A stretch of DNA of 64,000 nucleotides from NCBI RefSeq assembly GCF_030811455.1, contig NZ_JAUSQU010000001.1, positions 806,001-870,000 on the forward strand, given 5' to 3'. A program made the translations under genes and the position numbers. The notes below the pieces were generated by a model that searched no databases, was not told where the DNA came from, and saw only the letters and a program-made list of their open reading frames with translations. Shown here one piece after another: positions 1 through 9,861 of the stretch (positions within the stretch are counted from its first letter, which is position 1; every line of letters starts with the position of its first letter). The DNA comes from Streptosporangium lutulentum. Its GTDB lineage: Bacteria > Actinomycetota > Actinomycetes > Streptosporangiales > Streptosporangiaceae.

Positions 1-604
1 CGTAGCTGCCCGGTTCGTCGGCCACGGTGGCCTCGCGCAGGAAGTAGTCGCGCGTGACCGTCCGGCCGTCCTTGCCCAGGACGTCCGCGATCGGGTGACG
101 TTCGACGAGGTAGAGGAAACCGCCGGGCGCCACCAGCGAGGCCACGGTCCGCGCCCACAGGCCGAGATCCGGGAGCCAGCACAGGGCGCCGATCCCGGTG
201 TAGACGATGTCGAACGTCTTCTCTCCCAGAACCCGTTCGGCGTCGTAGACGTCGGCGGCCACGAAGCGGGCGTCGGCCACGCCGATCCCGGCGGCGAGCG
301 TCCGGGCCTTCTCGACGGCCGGTTCGGAGAAGTCCAGGCCGGTGACCCGGGCTCCGCGCCGGGCCCAGGAGAGGGTGTCCAACCCGATCCCGCACTGCAG
401 GTGCAGCAGGGTCTTGCCCGTGACGTCGCCGACCTCGGAGGCCTCGAAGGGGCGCAGGGTGTCACGACCGTCCTGAAAGCCGGAGACGTCGAAGAGCTCA
501 CCGGAGGCATGCAGCGGTACGCGCTCATCCCACCAGGCGCGGTTGCTCTCCCGCCACCCGAGGCGAGCGGAGGAGTGCCGTTGCGCGGGGTCAGGAGTCG
601 TCAT
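1..604 (-). CDS. Class I SAM-dependent methyltransferase (partial, C-terminus beyond window)
   Basis: Reading the minus strand from the ATG at 604 gives an open frame to the left edge (about 201 codons). It carries a class I methyltransferase fold: motif I LLHLQCGIGLDTLSWARRGA, then GLDFSEPAVEKAR (acidic end of beta-2), a VAADVYD segment and FDIVYTGIGALCWLPDL. This is the small-molecule UbiE/MenG-like type; the substrate cannot be told. The WRESNRAWWDERV segment near the N-terminus is usual for actinobacterial members. The gene is transcribed away from the GMC oxidoreductase, with a 147-bp AT-richer gap between them that can hold both promoters. Confidence 0.85.
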   Translation of the reverse strand, partial: MTTPDPAQRHSSARLGWRESNRAWWDERVPLHASGELFDVSGFQDGRDTLRPFEASEVGDVTGKTLLHLQCGIGLDTLSWARRGARVTGLDFSEPAVEKARTLAAGIGVADARFVAADVYDAERVLGEKTFDIVYTGIGALCWLPDLGLWARTVASLVAPGGFLYLVERHPIADVLGKDGRTVTRDYFLREATVADEPGSY

Positions 605-751
605 GGGGACAGAACGATATCGTGCCGCGCCCGAGAGCGTCCGGGCGGCATCCGAGAGAGTGGGATAAATTCACCCTTATCGTCCTGTTTCTGATGAAGA
701 TTCCGATGTATGCCGAAGGCGTGGTGTTCGCCGGAGTAAGGGGGATTCGCG

Positions 752-2266
752 ATGGACGATTACGACGTCGTCGTCGTGGGTGCGGGGACGGCCGGCTGCG
801 TGATGGCCGCACGGTTGTCGGAGGACGCCGGCGTGCGCGTGCTCCTGCTGGAGGCCGGCGCGCGGAAGCCGTTGGAGACGAGGCCGCCCGACTGGCTGAG
901 CCTGCAGGGGACGTCGGCGGACTGGGCCGGCACCTCGGTGGTGCAGGCCGCGACGGGGACGAGGATTCCCTGGCCGCGTGGGCGTGGTCTCGGCGGGTCC
1001 TCGGCCATCAACGGCATGGTGTTCGTCCGCAGTCATCGTTCGAGTTATGACAGATGGGTGGAAGCCGGCGCCGAGGGCTGGGGATTCGACGACCTGCTTC
1101 CGTACATGCGGCGCAGCGAGCACGCGGAAGGACGCGATCCCGCGCTCCGGGGTGCCGGCGGCCCGCTGACGGTGAGCCCGCCGTCACCACTTCATCCCGT
1201 GTCGGAGGCCGCGCTGGCCGGGGTCGCCCAACTCGGTTACCGGGCGGCGACGGACATCAACGGCGGCATGGAGGAAGGGTTCGGCCTGACGGACCAGAAC
1301 ATCGTCGGCGGCAGGCGGCAGAGCGCCGCCGACGCCTATCTCGTTCCGGTGCTGGACCGCCCCAACCTCACGGTGCTGACCGGCGCGCCGGCGCACCGGG
1401 TGCGGGTGGCGGCCGGACGCTGCACCGGTGTGGAGTACGGCGTGGGCGGCGAGGTGTTCACGGCGGGGTGCCGGGGAGAGGTCGTGCTGACCGCGGGCAC
1501 GGTGGGATCCGCGCAGTTGCTGATGCAGTCCGGCATCGGCCCCGGGGCCCACCTGCGCGAGGTCGGAGTGGAGGTTCTCCTCGACCTCCCAGGGGTCGGG
1601 GCGAACCTGCAGGACCACCCCAGGTCCATGGTCGTCTACAGCCCGGCGCGCCCGATCCCGGCCACCGTGAACGGCCACGGCGAGGTGATCGGTCTGATCC
1701 GCAGCGACCCCGCCCTGGACGCACCGGATCTCCAGCTCCAGGTCATGGCGATTCCGTACTTCGCCCCCTCGCTGCCGCCCGAACTGCCCACCCCCGGCCA
1801 GGGGTATTCGATCGCCTTCTCCGCGATGGCTCCCCGCAGCCGCGGCTCGGTCCGGCTGGCCGGCGCCGGGCCGGGAACGGCCCCCCTGCTGGATCCGAAC
1901 TACTACGGCGACCCGCACGACCTGGAGGTGATGACCGTGGGGCTGCGCGTCGCCCGCGCGATCGGGTGCACGGCCGCCCTGGACGCGTGGCGCGGCGCGG
2001 AGGTGCTGCCGGGCCCGGAGGTGAAGGACGACGACAGCGTGCGCGCCTACCTGTACAGGAGCCTGCGGACCTACTCCCACCAGGTCGGAACGTGCCGGAT
2101 GGGCGCGGACGACATGGCCGTCGTCGACACCGGCCTGCGCGTGCGCGGCATCGACGGCCTGCGGGTGGCCGACGCGTCCGTGATGCCCTCCGTCGTGTCC
2201 GCCAACACCAATGCCACCGTCTACGCCATCGCCGAGCGCGCGGCCGCTCTCATCCGGGCGCGGTGA
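752..2266 (+). CDS. GMC family FAD-dependent oxidoreductase (choline dehydrogenase-like)
   Basis: A 504-residue protein that oxidises alcohols using FAD. Seen: the ADP-binding motif VVVGAGTAGC at residues 7-16, the GMC signature around GRGLGGSSAINGM (about 82-94), the second signature near GSAQLLMQSGIGP, and C-terminal HQVGTCRMG with the presumed catalytic His, followed by SANTNATVYAIAERAA. Length is normal for the family. The substrate (choline, aromatic or aliphatic alcohol) cannot be assigned: no betaine aldehyde dehydrogenase or BetI lies alongside. The gene stands alone; its stop codon is the first bases of the 18-bp repeat array. Confidence 0.9.
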   Translation: MDDYDVVVVGAGTAGCVMAARLSEDAGVRVLLLEAGARKPLETRPPDWLSLQGTSADWAGTSVVQAATGTRIPWPRGRGLGGSSAINGMVFVRSHRSSYDRWVEAGAEGWGFDDLLPYMRRSEHAEGRDPALRGAGGPLTVSPPSPLHPVSEAALAGVAQLGYRAATDINGGMEEGFGLTDQNIVGGRRQSAADAYLVPVLDRPNLTVLTGAPAHRVRVAAGRCTGVEYGVGGEVFTAGCRGEVVLTAGTVGSAQLLMQSGIGPGAHLREVGVEVLLDLPGVGANLQDHPRSMVVYSPARPIPATVNGHGEVIGLIRSDPALDAPDLQLQVMAIPYFAPSLPPELPTPGQGYSIAFSAMAPRSRGSVRLAGAGPGTAPLLDPNYYGDPHDLEVMTVGLRVARAIGCTAALDAWRGAEVLPGPEVKDDDSVRAYLYRSLRTYSHQVGTCRMGADDMAVVDTGLRVRGIDGLRVADASVMPSVVSANTNATVYAIAERAAALIRAR

Positions 2267-2391
2267 TCGCAGCCCTGCCCAGAGCCGCAGCCCCGCCCAA
2301 AGGCGTGGTCCCGCCCGAAGCCGTGGTCCCGCCCCAAGGCGCAGCCCCGCCCAAAGCTGTAGCCCTGCCCAGGATCGTGGCCCCGCTCGGA
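2266..2391. repeat. Seven degenerate 18-bp tandem repeats
   Basis: Seven consecutive 18-bp units of the pattern g-c-cgcagccccgcccaaa follow the GMC stop codon directly (first unit atcgcagccctgcccaga, second gccgcagccccgcccaaa). Units differ from one another at several positions. They are open in one plus frame (SPAQ/GPA-type peptide) but have no start of their own, so I read them as intergenic repeat expansion rather than a gene. Confidence 0.7.
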
Positions 2392-2475
2392 GGCGAGAGC
2401 GGCTCCGGGTGCCGTACTCGGGCCGGCACGGAGGCAGCCCGGGGACGGCTTCCCCCGCCTCCGGCCGGAGGGTGA

Positions 2476-3966
<1,491 letters not shown>

Positions 3967-3990
3967 CCCGGCGATGCGGCCATGATCCGG

Positions 3991-4028
3991 TACGGCTCGC
4001 GCGGTCATGCTCCCCCGCGCGAGCCGTA
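3991..4028 (+). terminator. Hairpin terminator after the cellulase gene
   Basis: A perfect 14-bp inverted repeat (arms 3991-4004 and 4015-4028, TACGGCTCGCGCGG and its complement) with a 10-nt loop lies 24 bp past the cellulase stop. There is no long T-tract, which is usual for actinobacterial terminators. Confidence 0.7.
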
Positions 4029-4150
4029 TCGGGTATCTCTCGTTCCCCGGACGGATCCACGGCCGGGGAGATCGTTCCGGAGGACTTCCACGCTCCGGGC
4101 GGCTCCCCGGTGAGGAGTGCCGGAGGCGGCCCGACGGACGCCGGGGCCGA

Positions 4151-4675
4151 TCAGCCGCCCCAGGTGAGGGACGAGGGCTCCGTCGGCCGGGCGGGGATGG
4201 GCGCCCCGAGCCGCCGGCCGGCCGCCGAGGTCATCGCCTCGGCGGCCTTTGTCATGATCCGGGTCATGATCTGGAGTTCGTCGGGAGTGAGCCGATCGAT
4301 CAGGCAGGCGCGAACGACGGCCACATGCCCCGGGGAGGTCCGCTCCAGGCAGCGCACGCCCTCCTCGGTGAGCACGGCGAGGACGCCCCGGTCGTCGGAG
4401 GGGTGGGTGGTCCGCTCGACGAGACCCCGTTTCTCGAGCTGGCGGATCTGGTAGGTGATCCCGCTCTTGGACACCACCACCTGGCGGGCGAGCTCAGTCA
4501 TCCGCAACCGCCGTCCGGTGGAGACCGAGAGCTTTGTCAGGATCTCGTACTGGGCATGGGTTAGACCGGAGGCTTTCAGCTGCTCCTCGACGCGCCGCTC
4601 CAGCAGATGGGTCGCCGCGACATACGCCGTCCAGGCGTCCGTCTCCGTCTTGCTGAGCCATTGAGCGTCCGTCAT
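4151..4675 (-). CDS. MarR family transcriptional regulator
   Basis: A 174-residue winged-helix regulator: an N-terminal dimerisation helix, the HTH segment LRMTELARQVVVSKSGITYQ, the wing DDRGVLAVLTEEG and a C-terminal helix. It is divergent from the doxX-like gene with 79 bp between the starts, and a perfect palindrome in that gap suggests it represses both. MarR/DoxX pairs commonly respond to quinones, phenolics or redox stress; that is family knowledge, and no ligand can be read from the sequence. Confidence 0.9.
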   Translation of the reverse strand: MTDAQWLSKTETDAWTAYVAATHLLERRVEEQLKASGLTHAQYEILTKLSVSTGRRLRMTELARQVVVSKSGITYQIRQLEKRGLVERTTHPSDDRGVLAVLTEEGVRCLERTSPGHVAVVRACLIDRLTPDELQIMTRIMTKAAEAMTSAAGRRLGAPIPARPTEPSSLTWGG

Positions 4676-4693
4676 CCAGACATTCTACGACTT

Positions 4694-4707
4694 GTTTAAA
4701 TTTAAAC
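4694..4707. promoter_or_regulatory. Candidate MarR operator, perfect palindrome
   Basis: GTTTAAATTTAAAC is a perfect 14-bp palindrome, very AT-rich in a GC-rich setting. It sits 18 bp before the marR start and 47 bp before the doxX start. Position and symmetry fit an operator for the divergent MarR protein; the assignment is inference. Confidence 0.65.
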
Positions 4708-4754
4708 TATCCATTTCGCTGGATTTCGCGGACGAATGACGGAAGGGAGTCGTC

Positions 4755-5180
4755 ATGTTTGACACGCTTCGTCTCGGTGCTCTCCTGCTGGCACGGATCG
4801 GCATCGGGGCGATCTTCCTCTTCCACGGTATACAAAAGTTCACGACCACGGGGATCGCCGGGGTCGCGACGTTCTTCGAATCGGTGGGGGTGCCGCTGCC
4901 GGGGGTGGCCGCGCCGGGGGTGGCCGCGCTTGAGGTCGTCGGCGGGATCGCCCTCATCTTGGGCGCCGCACTGCCCGTCTTCGGCACCCTGCTCGCGCTG
5001 GACATGATCGGCGCGATCGTGTTCGTCCACGGGATGAACGGCTTCGTGGTGGAGAACGGCGGCTTCGAGTTCGTTCTCGCTCTCGCGGCGGGCAGCCTGG
5101 CCGTCGGCTTCGGCGGCGGTGGAGCGTTCGCCGTCGACGGCATGCTGCGGCAGCGAAGGCGGCAGCGAGCCATGGCGTAA
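4755..5180 (+). CDS. DoxX family membrane protein
   Basis: A 141-residue integral membrane protein with four hydrophobic segments: LLARIGIGAIFLFHGIQKF, AALEVVGGIALILGAALPV, LALDMIGAIVFVHG and FEFVLALAAGSLAVGFG. RIGIGAIFLFHGIQKF is the DoxX/SURF4-like first helix. Family members form membrane oxidoreductase complexes or take part in thiol/oxidative-stress defence. It is expressed divergently from the MarR gene and is probably its target. The last codons run into the short inverted repeats that follow. Confidence 0.85.
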   Translation: MFDTLRLGALLLARIGIGAIFLFHGIQKFTTTGIAGVATFFESVGVPLPGVAAPGVAALEVVGGIALILGAALPVFGTLLALDMIGAIVFVHGMNGFVVENGGFEFVLALAAGSLAVGFGGGGAFAVDGMLRQRRRQRAMA

Positions 5181-5181
5181 G

Positions 5182-5227
5182 GCCGTGGCGTAAGGCCACG
5201 GCGTAGGGCCGTGGCGTAGAGCCACGG
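5182..5227. terminator. Array of short inverted repeats (terminator-like)
   Basis: GCCGTGGC (5182-5189) pairs with GCCACGGC (5195-5202) over a 5-nt loop, and the same arms recur at about 5208-5214 and 5221-5227. These stacked 8-bp hairpins directly follow the doxX stop and probably terminate it. Confidence 0.5.
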
Positions 5228-5273
5228 TGCGGGGCGACGGCGGGTACAGGCGGATACCGGCGCGCCCGCCGCT

Positions 5274-5576
5274 TCAGCGAGGCAGCCGGGTCGAGGTCTC
5301 CCTGACGATCCGGGTGAGGAGCGGTGCGACGTCCGGTCTGCTGTCGAGCAGTTCGTCCAGCCGAACCCGCCAGGCCCCGGCCTCGGAAAACTCGGAAAGC
5401 GCCGTGTCCGCCTCCGACTGCAGGCGGAGGCGCGTTCGCGAGAGCTTCAGCCGGTACGGGGCACCGAGGTGCTGCTCGACCGTGTCGCTGAGCCACCGGT
5501 AGGTGTTCTTGTTGGCCGCGGACACGAAGACCCGCGCGCCCTCCCACGCGACACGCCGGGGGTGAAGGGCTTCCAT
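5274..5576 (-). CDS. Small protein of unknown function
   Basis: A 100-residue open frame from the ATG at 5576 (an upstream in-frame ATG at 5612 would add 12 residues). The product is charged and soluble, without signal or membrane segment: RVFVSAANKNTYRWLSDTVE, then QHLGAPYRLKLSRTRLRLQ, then a helical tail ending RIVRETSTRLPR. Codon use is GC3-rich, supporting coding. No clear ribosome-binding site is visible before either ATG. I do not recognise the family. It is convergent with doxX. Confidence 0.5.
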   Translation of the reverse strand: MEALHPRRVAWEGARVFVSAANKNTYRWLSDTVEQHLGAPYRLKLSRTRLRLQSEADTALSEFSEAGAWRVRLDELLDSRPDVAPLLTRIVRETSTRLPR

Positions 5577-5820
5577 GACCGCATGGTACGTCCGGGTCGA
5601 CGCCCTGCCCATAGATATGAAAAGACCGCCGAGGGAATCGACGGGCGGTGATCGTCCCGTCCGGAGACGCCGCGCCTCACCCCGGTGTCCCGCGGCCTCA
5701 CGGCCGGACGTGGCCCAGCCGTCTCACCCGGAAACACGAGGTTCGGCCGAGGCGTCCTGAGGCTTCACGATCGGGCGCGGCCAGCCGATCCGGCCGGAGA
5801 CGCCTCGCACCCGTCGTGGC

Positions 5821-7557
5821 TCAGCTGGGTAGCTGGGCGTCCAGGCGGTAGCCGTCCACGGTGACGTACACCTGGTCGCCCGGCCGGGCGTTCAGGCGCA
5901 TCAGCACCGGCTGCAGGGAGTCGAAGACGGGGTGGTCCCGCCAGACCAGCACCACCGCGTTGTCACCGGGGCCGGTCACCGACAGCAGCGTGCCGGGTCG
6001 CATGCCGAGGCGGGTGGCGTACCCCTCGGGCACGGCCACCGGGCCGCCTCGCAGGTGGTCGCTGGTCACCTCTATCCGCTGCCAGCGGCTCGGGTCGGTG
6101 GTCGGGGTGGTCTGCGGGGGGAGCGGTGCGCGCCGGCTGGTGATCAGGTGCGGCCGGGTGTTGCCGCCGGACAGGGCCGAGAGCGCGGCCAGGGCGGCGC
6201 GCGGGTCGATGGAGTCGGGGCTCACCTGCGGGATCGGCGCCCCGCCGCGGTGGCGGTGGCCGTTGACGCCCGGGGTGCGGCGCGGCAGCTGCTTGGTGGC
6301 CTCGGCGGCGACGGCCTCCTCCGACCAGGTGTCCGTCGGTGTGGCGCTCGCGGCGAGTGCGTCGAGCCAGGCCTGGGCGGAGTGGGCGCGGATACCGAGC
6401 TGGTTCTCCATGAGGGCGACCGCGTCGGCGTCGATCGGTTTGTTCGCCAGAAGCTGGCGGGTCCGGTCGCGCAGGCCGCCCAGATCGCCCACGACGAGCC
6501 AGTCGTCCTGGAGCCGCCGGTCGGGCATGAGCGTGACCAGCACCCGCCAGAGCGGGGTACGGAGCGTGGGGACCTCGATCGCGTGAGCGGGGTCGGCGCC
6601 GACGAGCTGGTCCTTGGTGGCGGCGGCGCCCAGCCATTCGGTGAGCCCGAACATGTGGCCGGTGAGCGGAGCGGACTCCGAGGAGCGCAACCAGAGCAGT
6701 ATGCGTTCCTCGGCGGAGCGCTGAGCCGTGGAGAGGGCGTCGCGGTCGGCGTTCAGCTTGTGCGCGAGCGCGCGCAGGCTGATCGGGTCGACGGCGAAGA
6801 GCCGTTCCACGGCGACCGCGCGTTCCAGGGGGCTCCAGTCGCGGAACATGTTGTCCACCAGGCGCACCAGCGGGTAGTCGCTGAGGCGGACCGCGGGCTC
6901 CGGGGCCGGCTGAGGAGCGGGTTGGGGGGCCGGCGGGGGAGGCGGTGTCTGCTGTCCCGGCGCGGGGGCCTGTGCCGGTACCTGCGTCGGGACCTGTGCC
7001 GGAACCGGCGCGGGAAGCGGTGCCGGGGCCTGCGCCGGGACCTGTGCGGGAAGCGGTGCCGGGATCTGCGGGGGAGCCTGCACCGGGGCCTCCGCGGCGG
7101 CGGGCACGGACGGCGCCGCCTGCTCGGGGATCCCGGGAATCCGGCTGAGCACCTCGTTGAACACGGCCGTGATCACGGCTTCGGGGGAGGCGGGCATCGA
7201 CGGCCCGTTCAGGTCGCCGGCGCTCAGGCGGCGCAGCCGGGACCAGCCGCCCAGCCCGGAGATGGCCGAACGCGCGTCGTCGGGCCAGCCGGGCAGGGTC
7301 GGGTCGACCGTGTGCACGTGGAGCGCGGGCAGCACGTCACACAGCGGCAGGTGATCCCACCGGGATAGCGAGAGCCGGGCCAGCCGGTCGCAGACCCAGT
7401 CGAGACCGGCGATGCCGAGGGCCTTGGGCAGGGTGACCGAGGCCCACCAGCCCGCGGGCAGGCGGGAGTCGGCCAGGGCTTCGGCGACCTGCTGTGGCCG
7501 GCTCCAGCGCAGGGCCGGAACCAGATCACTCAGGCAGATCGATGACTCGGCATCCAT
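5821..7557 (-). CDS. Large modular protein of unknown function with Pro/Ala/Gln linker
   Basis: A 578-residue cytoplasmic protein not recognised as a named family. Seen: an N-terminal alpha-helical domain (about 1-145), a linker (about 150-225) of repeated PAQVP/PAPLP units, a helical domain (about 225-380) starting VRLVDNMFRDWSPLERAV with a sigma-region-4-like stretch PISLRALAHKLNADRDALS, and a C-terminal domain (about 485-578) with DHLRGGPVAVPEGYATRLG that looks beta-rich. The stretch could bind DNA, but that is only resemblance. The gene stands alone, with 64 bp separating it from psuK. Its start follows a plausible promoter region near 7560-7620. Confidence 0.75.
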   Translation of the reverse strand: MDAESSICLSDLVPALRWSRPQQVAEALADSRLPAGWWASVTLPKALGIAGLDWVCDRLARLSLSRWDHLPLCDVLPALHVHTVDPTLPGWPDDARSAISGLGGWSRLRRLSAGDLNGPSMPASPEAVITAVFNEVLSRIPGIPEQAAPSVPAAAEAPVQAPPQIPAPLPAQVPAQAPAPLPAPVPAQVPTQVPAQAPAPGQQTPPPPPAPQPAPQPAPEPAVRLSDYPLVRLVDNMFRDWSPLERAVAVERLFAVDPISLRALAHKLNADRDALSTAQRSAEERILLWLRSSESAPLTGHMFGLTEWLGAAATKDQLVGADPAHAIEVPTLRTPLWRVLVTLMPDRRLQDDWLVVGDLGGLRDRTRQLLANKPIDADAVALMENQLGIRAHSAQAWLDALAASATPTDTWSEEAVAAEATKQLPRRTPGVNGHRHRGGAPIPQVSPDSIDPRAALAALSALSGGNTRPHLITSRRAPLPPQTTPTTDPSRWQRIEVTSDHLRGGPVAVPEGYATRLGMRPGTLLSVTGPGDNAVVLVWRDHPVFDSLQPVLMRLNARPGDQVYVTVDGYRLDAQLPS

Positions 7558-7621
7558 CGGCGGACCGCAACCTCCCCAAAGTGACGCATGTTGCTAATGG
7601 TGCAGCCTACGCCGCAAGCTA

Positions 7622-8572
7622 TCAATTGGTGTTAAGAGGGTAAAGCTGGTTCGTATTCAGATCAGACCGAAGGCTACGCGGTCGACCGCCTACGAGCGAT
7701 ACCGCCTCAGCTCCGGCACGGCGTCCGGCGTCCAGAGCGGCCTCGTCGTCAGCCCCTTTGAGCAGGGCCGTCAGCAGTCCGGCGGCGAACGCGTCTCCCG
7801 CACCAATGGAGTCAATCACCTTGGCGGCGACTCCGGGAACCCAGGCGGCCAACTTTCCGTTCCGGGCCATCAGCGCGCCCCGGGAGCCGAGCTTCACCGC
7901 CGCCGCGCCGTAGCGGAGGCTCAGCTTCTCGGCCGCCCGCTCGGCGGAGGTCTCGCCGGTGAGCAGCAGGGCCTCGTCCCGGTTGGGGATGATCAGCTGG
8001 GAGGTCAGGGTCTCCTGGATGAAGCGCTCGGGGCCGAACGAGCGCAGGAAGCCGGTCGAGGCGGGATCCACGCTGATCGAGACACCGCGCCGGGCGGCCT
8101 CGGCCAGGGCCAGCCGGGAGAGCTGCAGTCCCGGTTCGGCGAACAGCGTGTATCCGGACAGGTGAAGATGGTCCACCCCGTCGAGCAGGCTGTCGTCCCA
8201 GTCGTCGATGCCGATGTGCCCGCCCGCGCCCCGGTTGGTGAGCATGGAACGCTCTCCGGTCCCGTCGACCATGGCGATCACCACGGCCGTCGGCCGGTCG
8301 GGGTCCACCCGCAGGTGCGGCCGGACCCCGAAGCGCCGCAGCTCGGCGGCGTGCCACTCACCGGTGTCGAAGCCGACCCGGGTCAGGATTCGCGTGTCGG
8401 CGCCCAGGTGGGCGGCCCAGGAGGCCGTGTTGGCCCCCGAGCCGCCGGGGCGCAGCACGATGTCGGCGGCGGTGTCCGTTCCGACGGCCAGGCCGGCCAG
8501 GGCCGACCCTCCGTGGAGTGCGACGACATCGGTGACCACGTCGCCGATGACCAGCAAACCTGTTCCGGTCAC
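7622..8572 (-). CDS. psuK: Pseudouridine kinase, PfkB/ribokinase family
   Basis: A 316-residue PfkB sugar kinase phosphorylating pseudouridine to pseudouridine 5'-phosphate for the neighbouring PsuG. Seen: the N-terminal LLVIGDVVTDVVA strand, RPGGSGANTASWAAHLGA (PfkB signature 1), ATP/anion-hole signature IDSIGAGDAFAAGLLTALL with catalytic Asp (about residue 250), and the NRDE segment. The GTG at 8572 is chosen because it begins 7 bp after the psuG stop and gives the canonical N-terminus; the open frame extends further into psuG. Function rests on fold plus linkage: PfkB kinases alone are hard to assign. Confidence 0.85.
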   Translation of the reverse strand: MTGTGLLVIGDVVTDVVALHGGSALAGLAVGTDTAADIVLRPGGSGANTASWAAHLGADTRILTRVGFDTGEWHAAELRRFGVRPHLRVDPDRPTAVVIAMVDGTGERSMLTNRGAGGHIGIDDWDDSLLDGVDHLHLSGYTLFAEPGLQLSRLALAEAARRGVSISVDPASTGFLRSFGPERFIQETLTSQLIIPNRDEALLLTGETSAERAAEKLSLRYGAAAVKLGSRGALMARNGKLAAWVPGVAAKVIDSIGAGDAFAAGLLTALLKGADDEAALDAGRRAGAEAVSLVGGRPRSLRSDLNTNQLYPLNTN

Positions 8573-8579
8573 GACGGCC

Positions 8580-9515
8580 TCAGTTTCCCTGGCTCCAGGA
8601 AACCGCGATCTGACCGGCGACGCGGGCGTTGCCCCGCACGGCGGCCAGGTTCGCCTCAAGGGAGGCGCCGTCGGTGCCGCGCACGAGATACCCCAGCAGG
8701 AACGGGGTGATGGCCTGGCCGGTGATCTTCTCCCGCTCGGCCGCGTCGAGGGCGGCGGCGAGGACCCGGTCGTGCAGGGCGGGGTCGAGCTGTTCCTCCA
8801 GCGGCACCGGGTTGGCCACGATCAGCGCGCTCTCCGGGCCGCCGAGCGCGTCCTGCGCCCGCATGATGCCCGCGGCCTCGGCCGGAGTCTCGATCCGCCA
8901 GTCGATCGGCTCGCCGGAGGTGTGCAGGTAGAAGCCGGGGAACTCGTCGGTGCGGTACCCCGCGACGGTGACGCTCCGCGTCTCGAGCCGCTGGAGGGTG
9001 GCGGGGACGTCCAGGATGGACTTCACGCCCGCGCAGACGACGGTGATGCGGGTACGGCTCAGCATGTCGAGGTCGGCCGACTCGTCCTGGGTGTCGGCCC
9101 ACTCGCGGTGCACGCCGCCGAGACCGCCGGTGGCGAAGATCCGGATGCCCGCCCTGGCGGCCAGGAACGAGGTCGCCGAGACCGTGGTCGCCCCGCTGAC
9201 CCCGAGCGCGGCGGCGGCGGGCAGGTCGCGGAAGCCGAGCTTGCGAAGGCCGGACTCACCGGCGACCCGCTTCAGCTCGTGCTTGTTCAGGCCGATGCGT
9301 GCGACGCCGTCCAGCACCGCGATCGTCGCCGGTACGGCCCCGGCCTTGCGGACGATCTCCTCCAGCTCCACCGCGACCTCGAGGTTGCGAGGCTGCGGGA
9401 GGCCGTGCGAGATGATCGTGGATTCGAGTGCCACGATCGGAGCACCGTTCTCCAGTGCCTCGGCCACCTCGGGAGAGGGGCGGAGCATGCTGACGGGCTG
9501 TTCGATGGTACGCAT
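8580..9515 (-). CDS. psuG: Pseudouridine-5'-phosphate glycosidase
   Basis: A 311-residue C-glycosidase splitting pseudouridine 5'-phosphate into uracil and ribose 5-phosphate, used in salvage of pseudouridine from RNA turnover. Diagnostic segments: VALESTIISHGLPQPRN, IAVLDGVARIGL, SGATTVSATSFLAARAGIRIF, FATGGLGGVHREW, VVCAGVKSILDV, VAGYRTDEFPGFY and LIVANPVP. Length matches the family. It is first in a two-gene operon with psuK. A GAGGAGA sequence lies about 12 nt before the ATG, rather far, and a hairpin precedes it in the leader. Confidence 0.95.
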   Translation of the reverse strand: MRTIEQPVSMLRPSPEVAEALENGAPIVALESTIISHGLPQPRNLEVAVELEEIVRKAGAVPATIAVLDGVARIGLNKHELKRVAGESGLRKLGFRDLPAAAALGVSGATTVSATSFLAARAGIRIFATGGLGGVHREWADTQDESADLDMLSRTRITVVCAGVKSILDVPATLQRLETRSVTVAGYRTDEFPGFYLHTSGEPIDWRIETPAEAAGIMRAQDALGGPESALIVANPVPLEEQLDPALHDRVLAAALDAAEREKITGQAITPFLLGYLVRGTDGASLEANLAAVRGNARVAGQIAVSWSQGN

Positions 9516-9537
9516 GAGCTAGTTCTGTCTCCTCATC

Positions 9538-9557
9538 AGGGGCCGGTTCCTGCCCCT
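9538..9557 (-). promoter_or_regulatory. Hairpin in the psuG leader
   Basis: Read on the minus strand, a 6-bp stem (AGGGGC/GCCCCT, loop 8 nt) lies directly before the GAGGAGA ribosome-binding site of psuG, just after a run of five A residues. It may influence translation. No known riboswitch was recognised. The rest of the 9516-9861 gap shows nothing clear beyond promoter space for psuG and the divergent LysR gene. Confidence 0.35.
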
Positions 9558-9861
9558 TTTTGGAGCGGTGCAAACGGCGCCGTCTCCCCTAAAATGAGCA
9601 CGTTACGGTGCTTGCCGGGAGACGTCCACTCAAAGGTCAGCCAACGACCGCGGTGTGAATCGGTGAGATCATGCCGATGAGGGCCGTGGCGGGGGTCTCT
9701 CCCGGCGCCGATCGGATACCGCGCCGCTCGCCGTACCCGCTCATCGCACCCGCTCACCGCAATGGTGCCGGTCCGCCCGGAGAGGCGCGGCGGTCGCGAC
9801 CCGCGTGCGGGTGAGGGCGGCCGGTGGACGTCGTCTCCTCAAAAGGTCATAGCGTGGGGCT

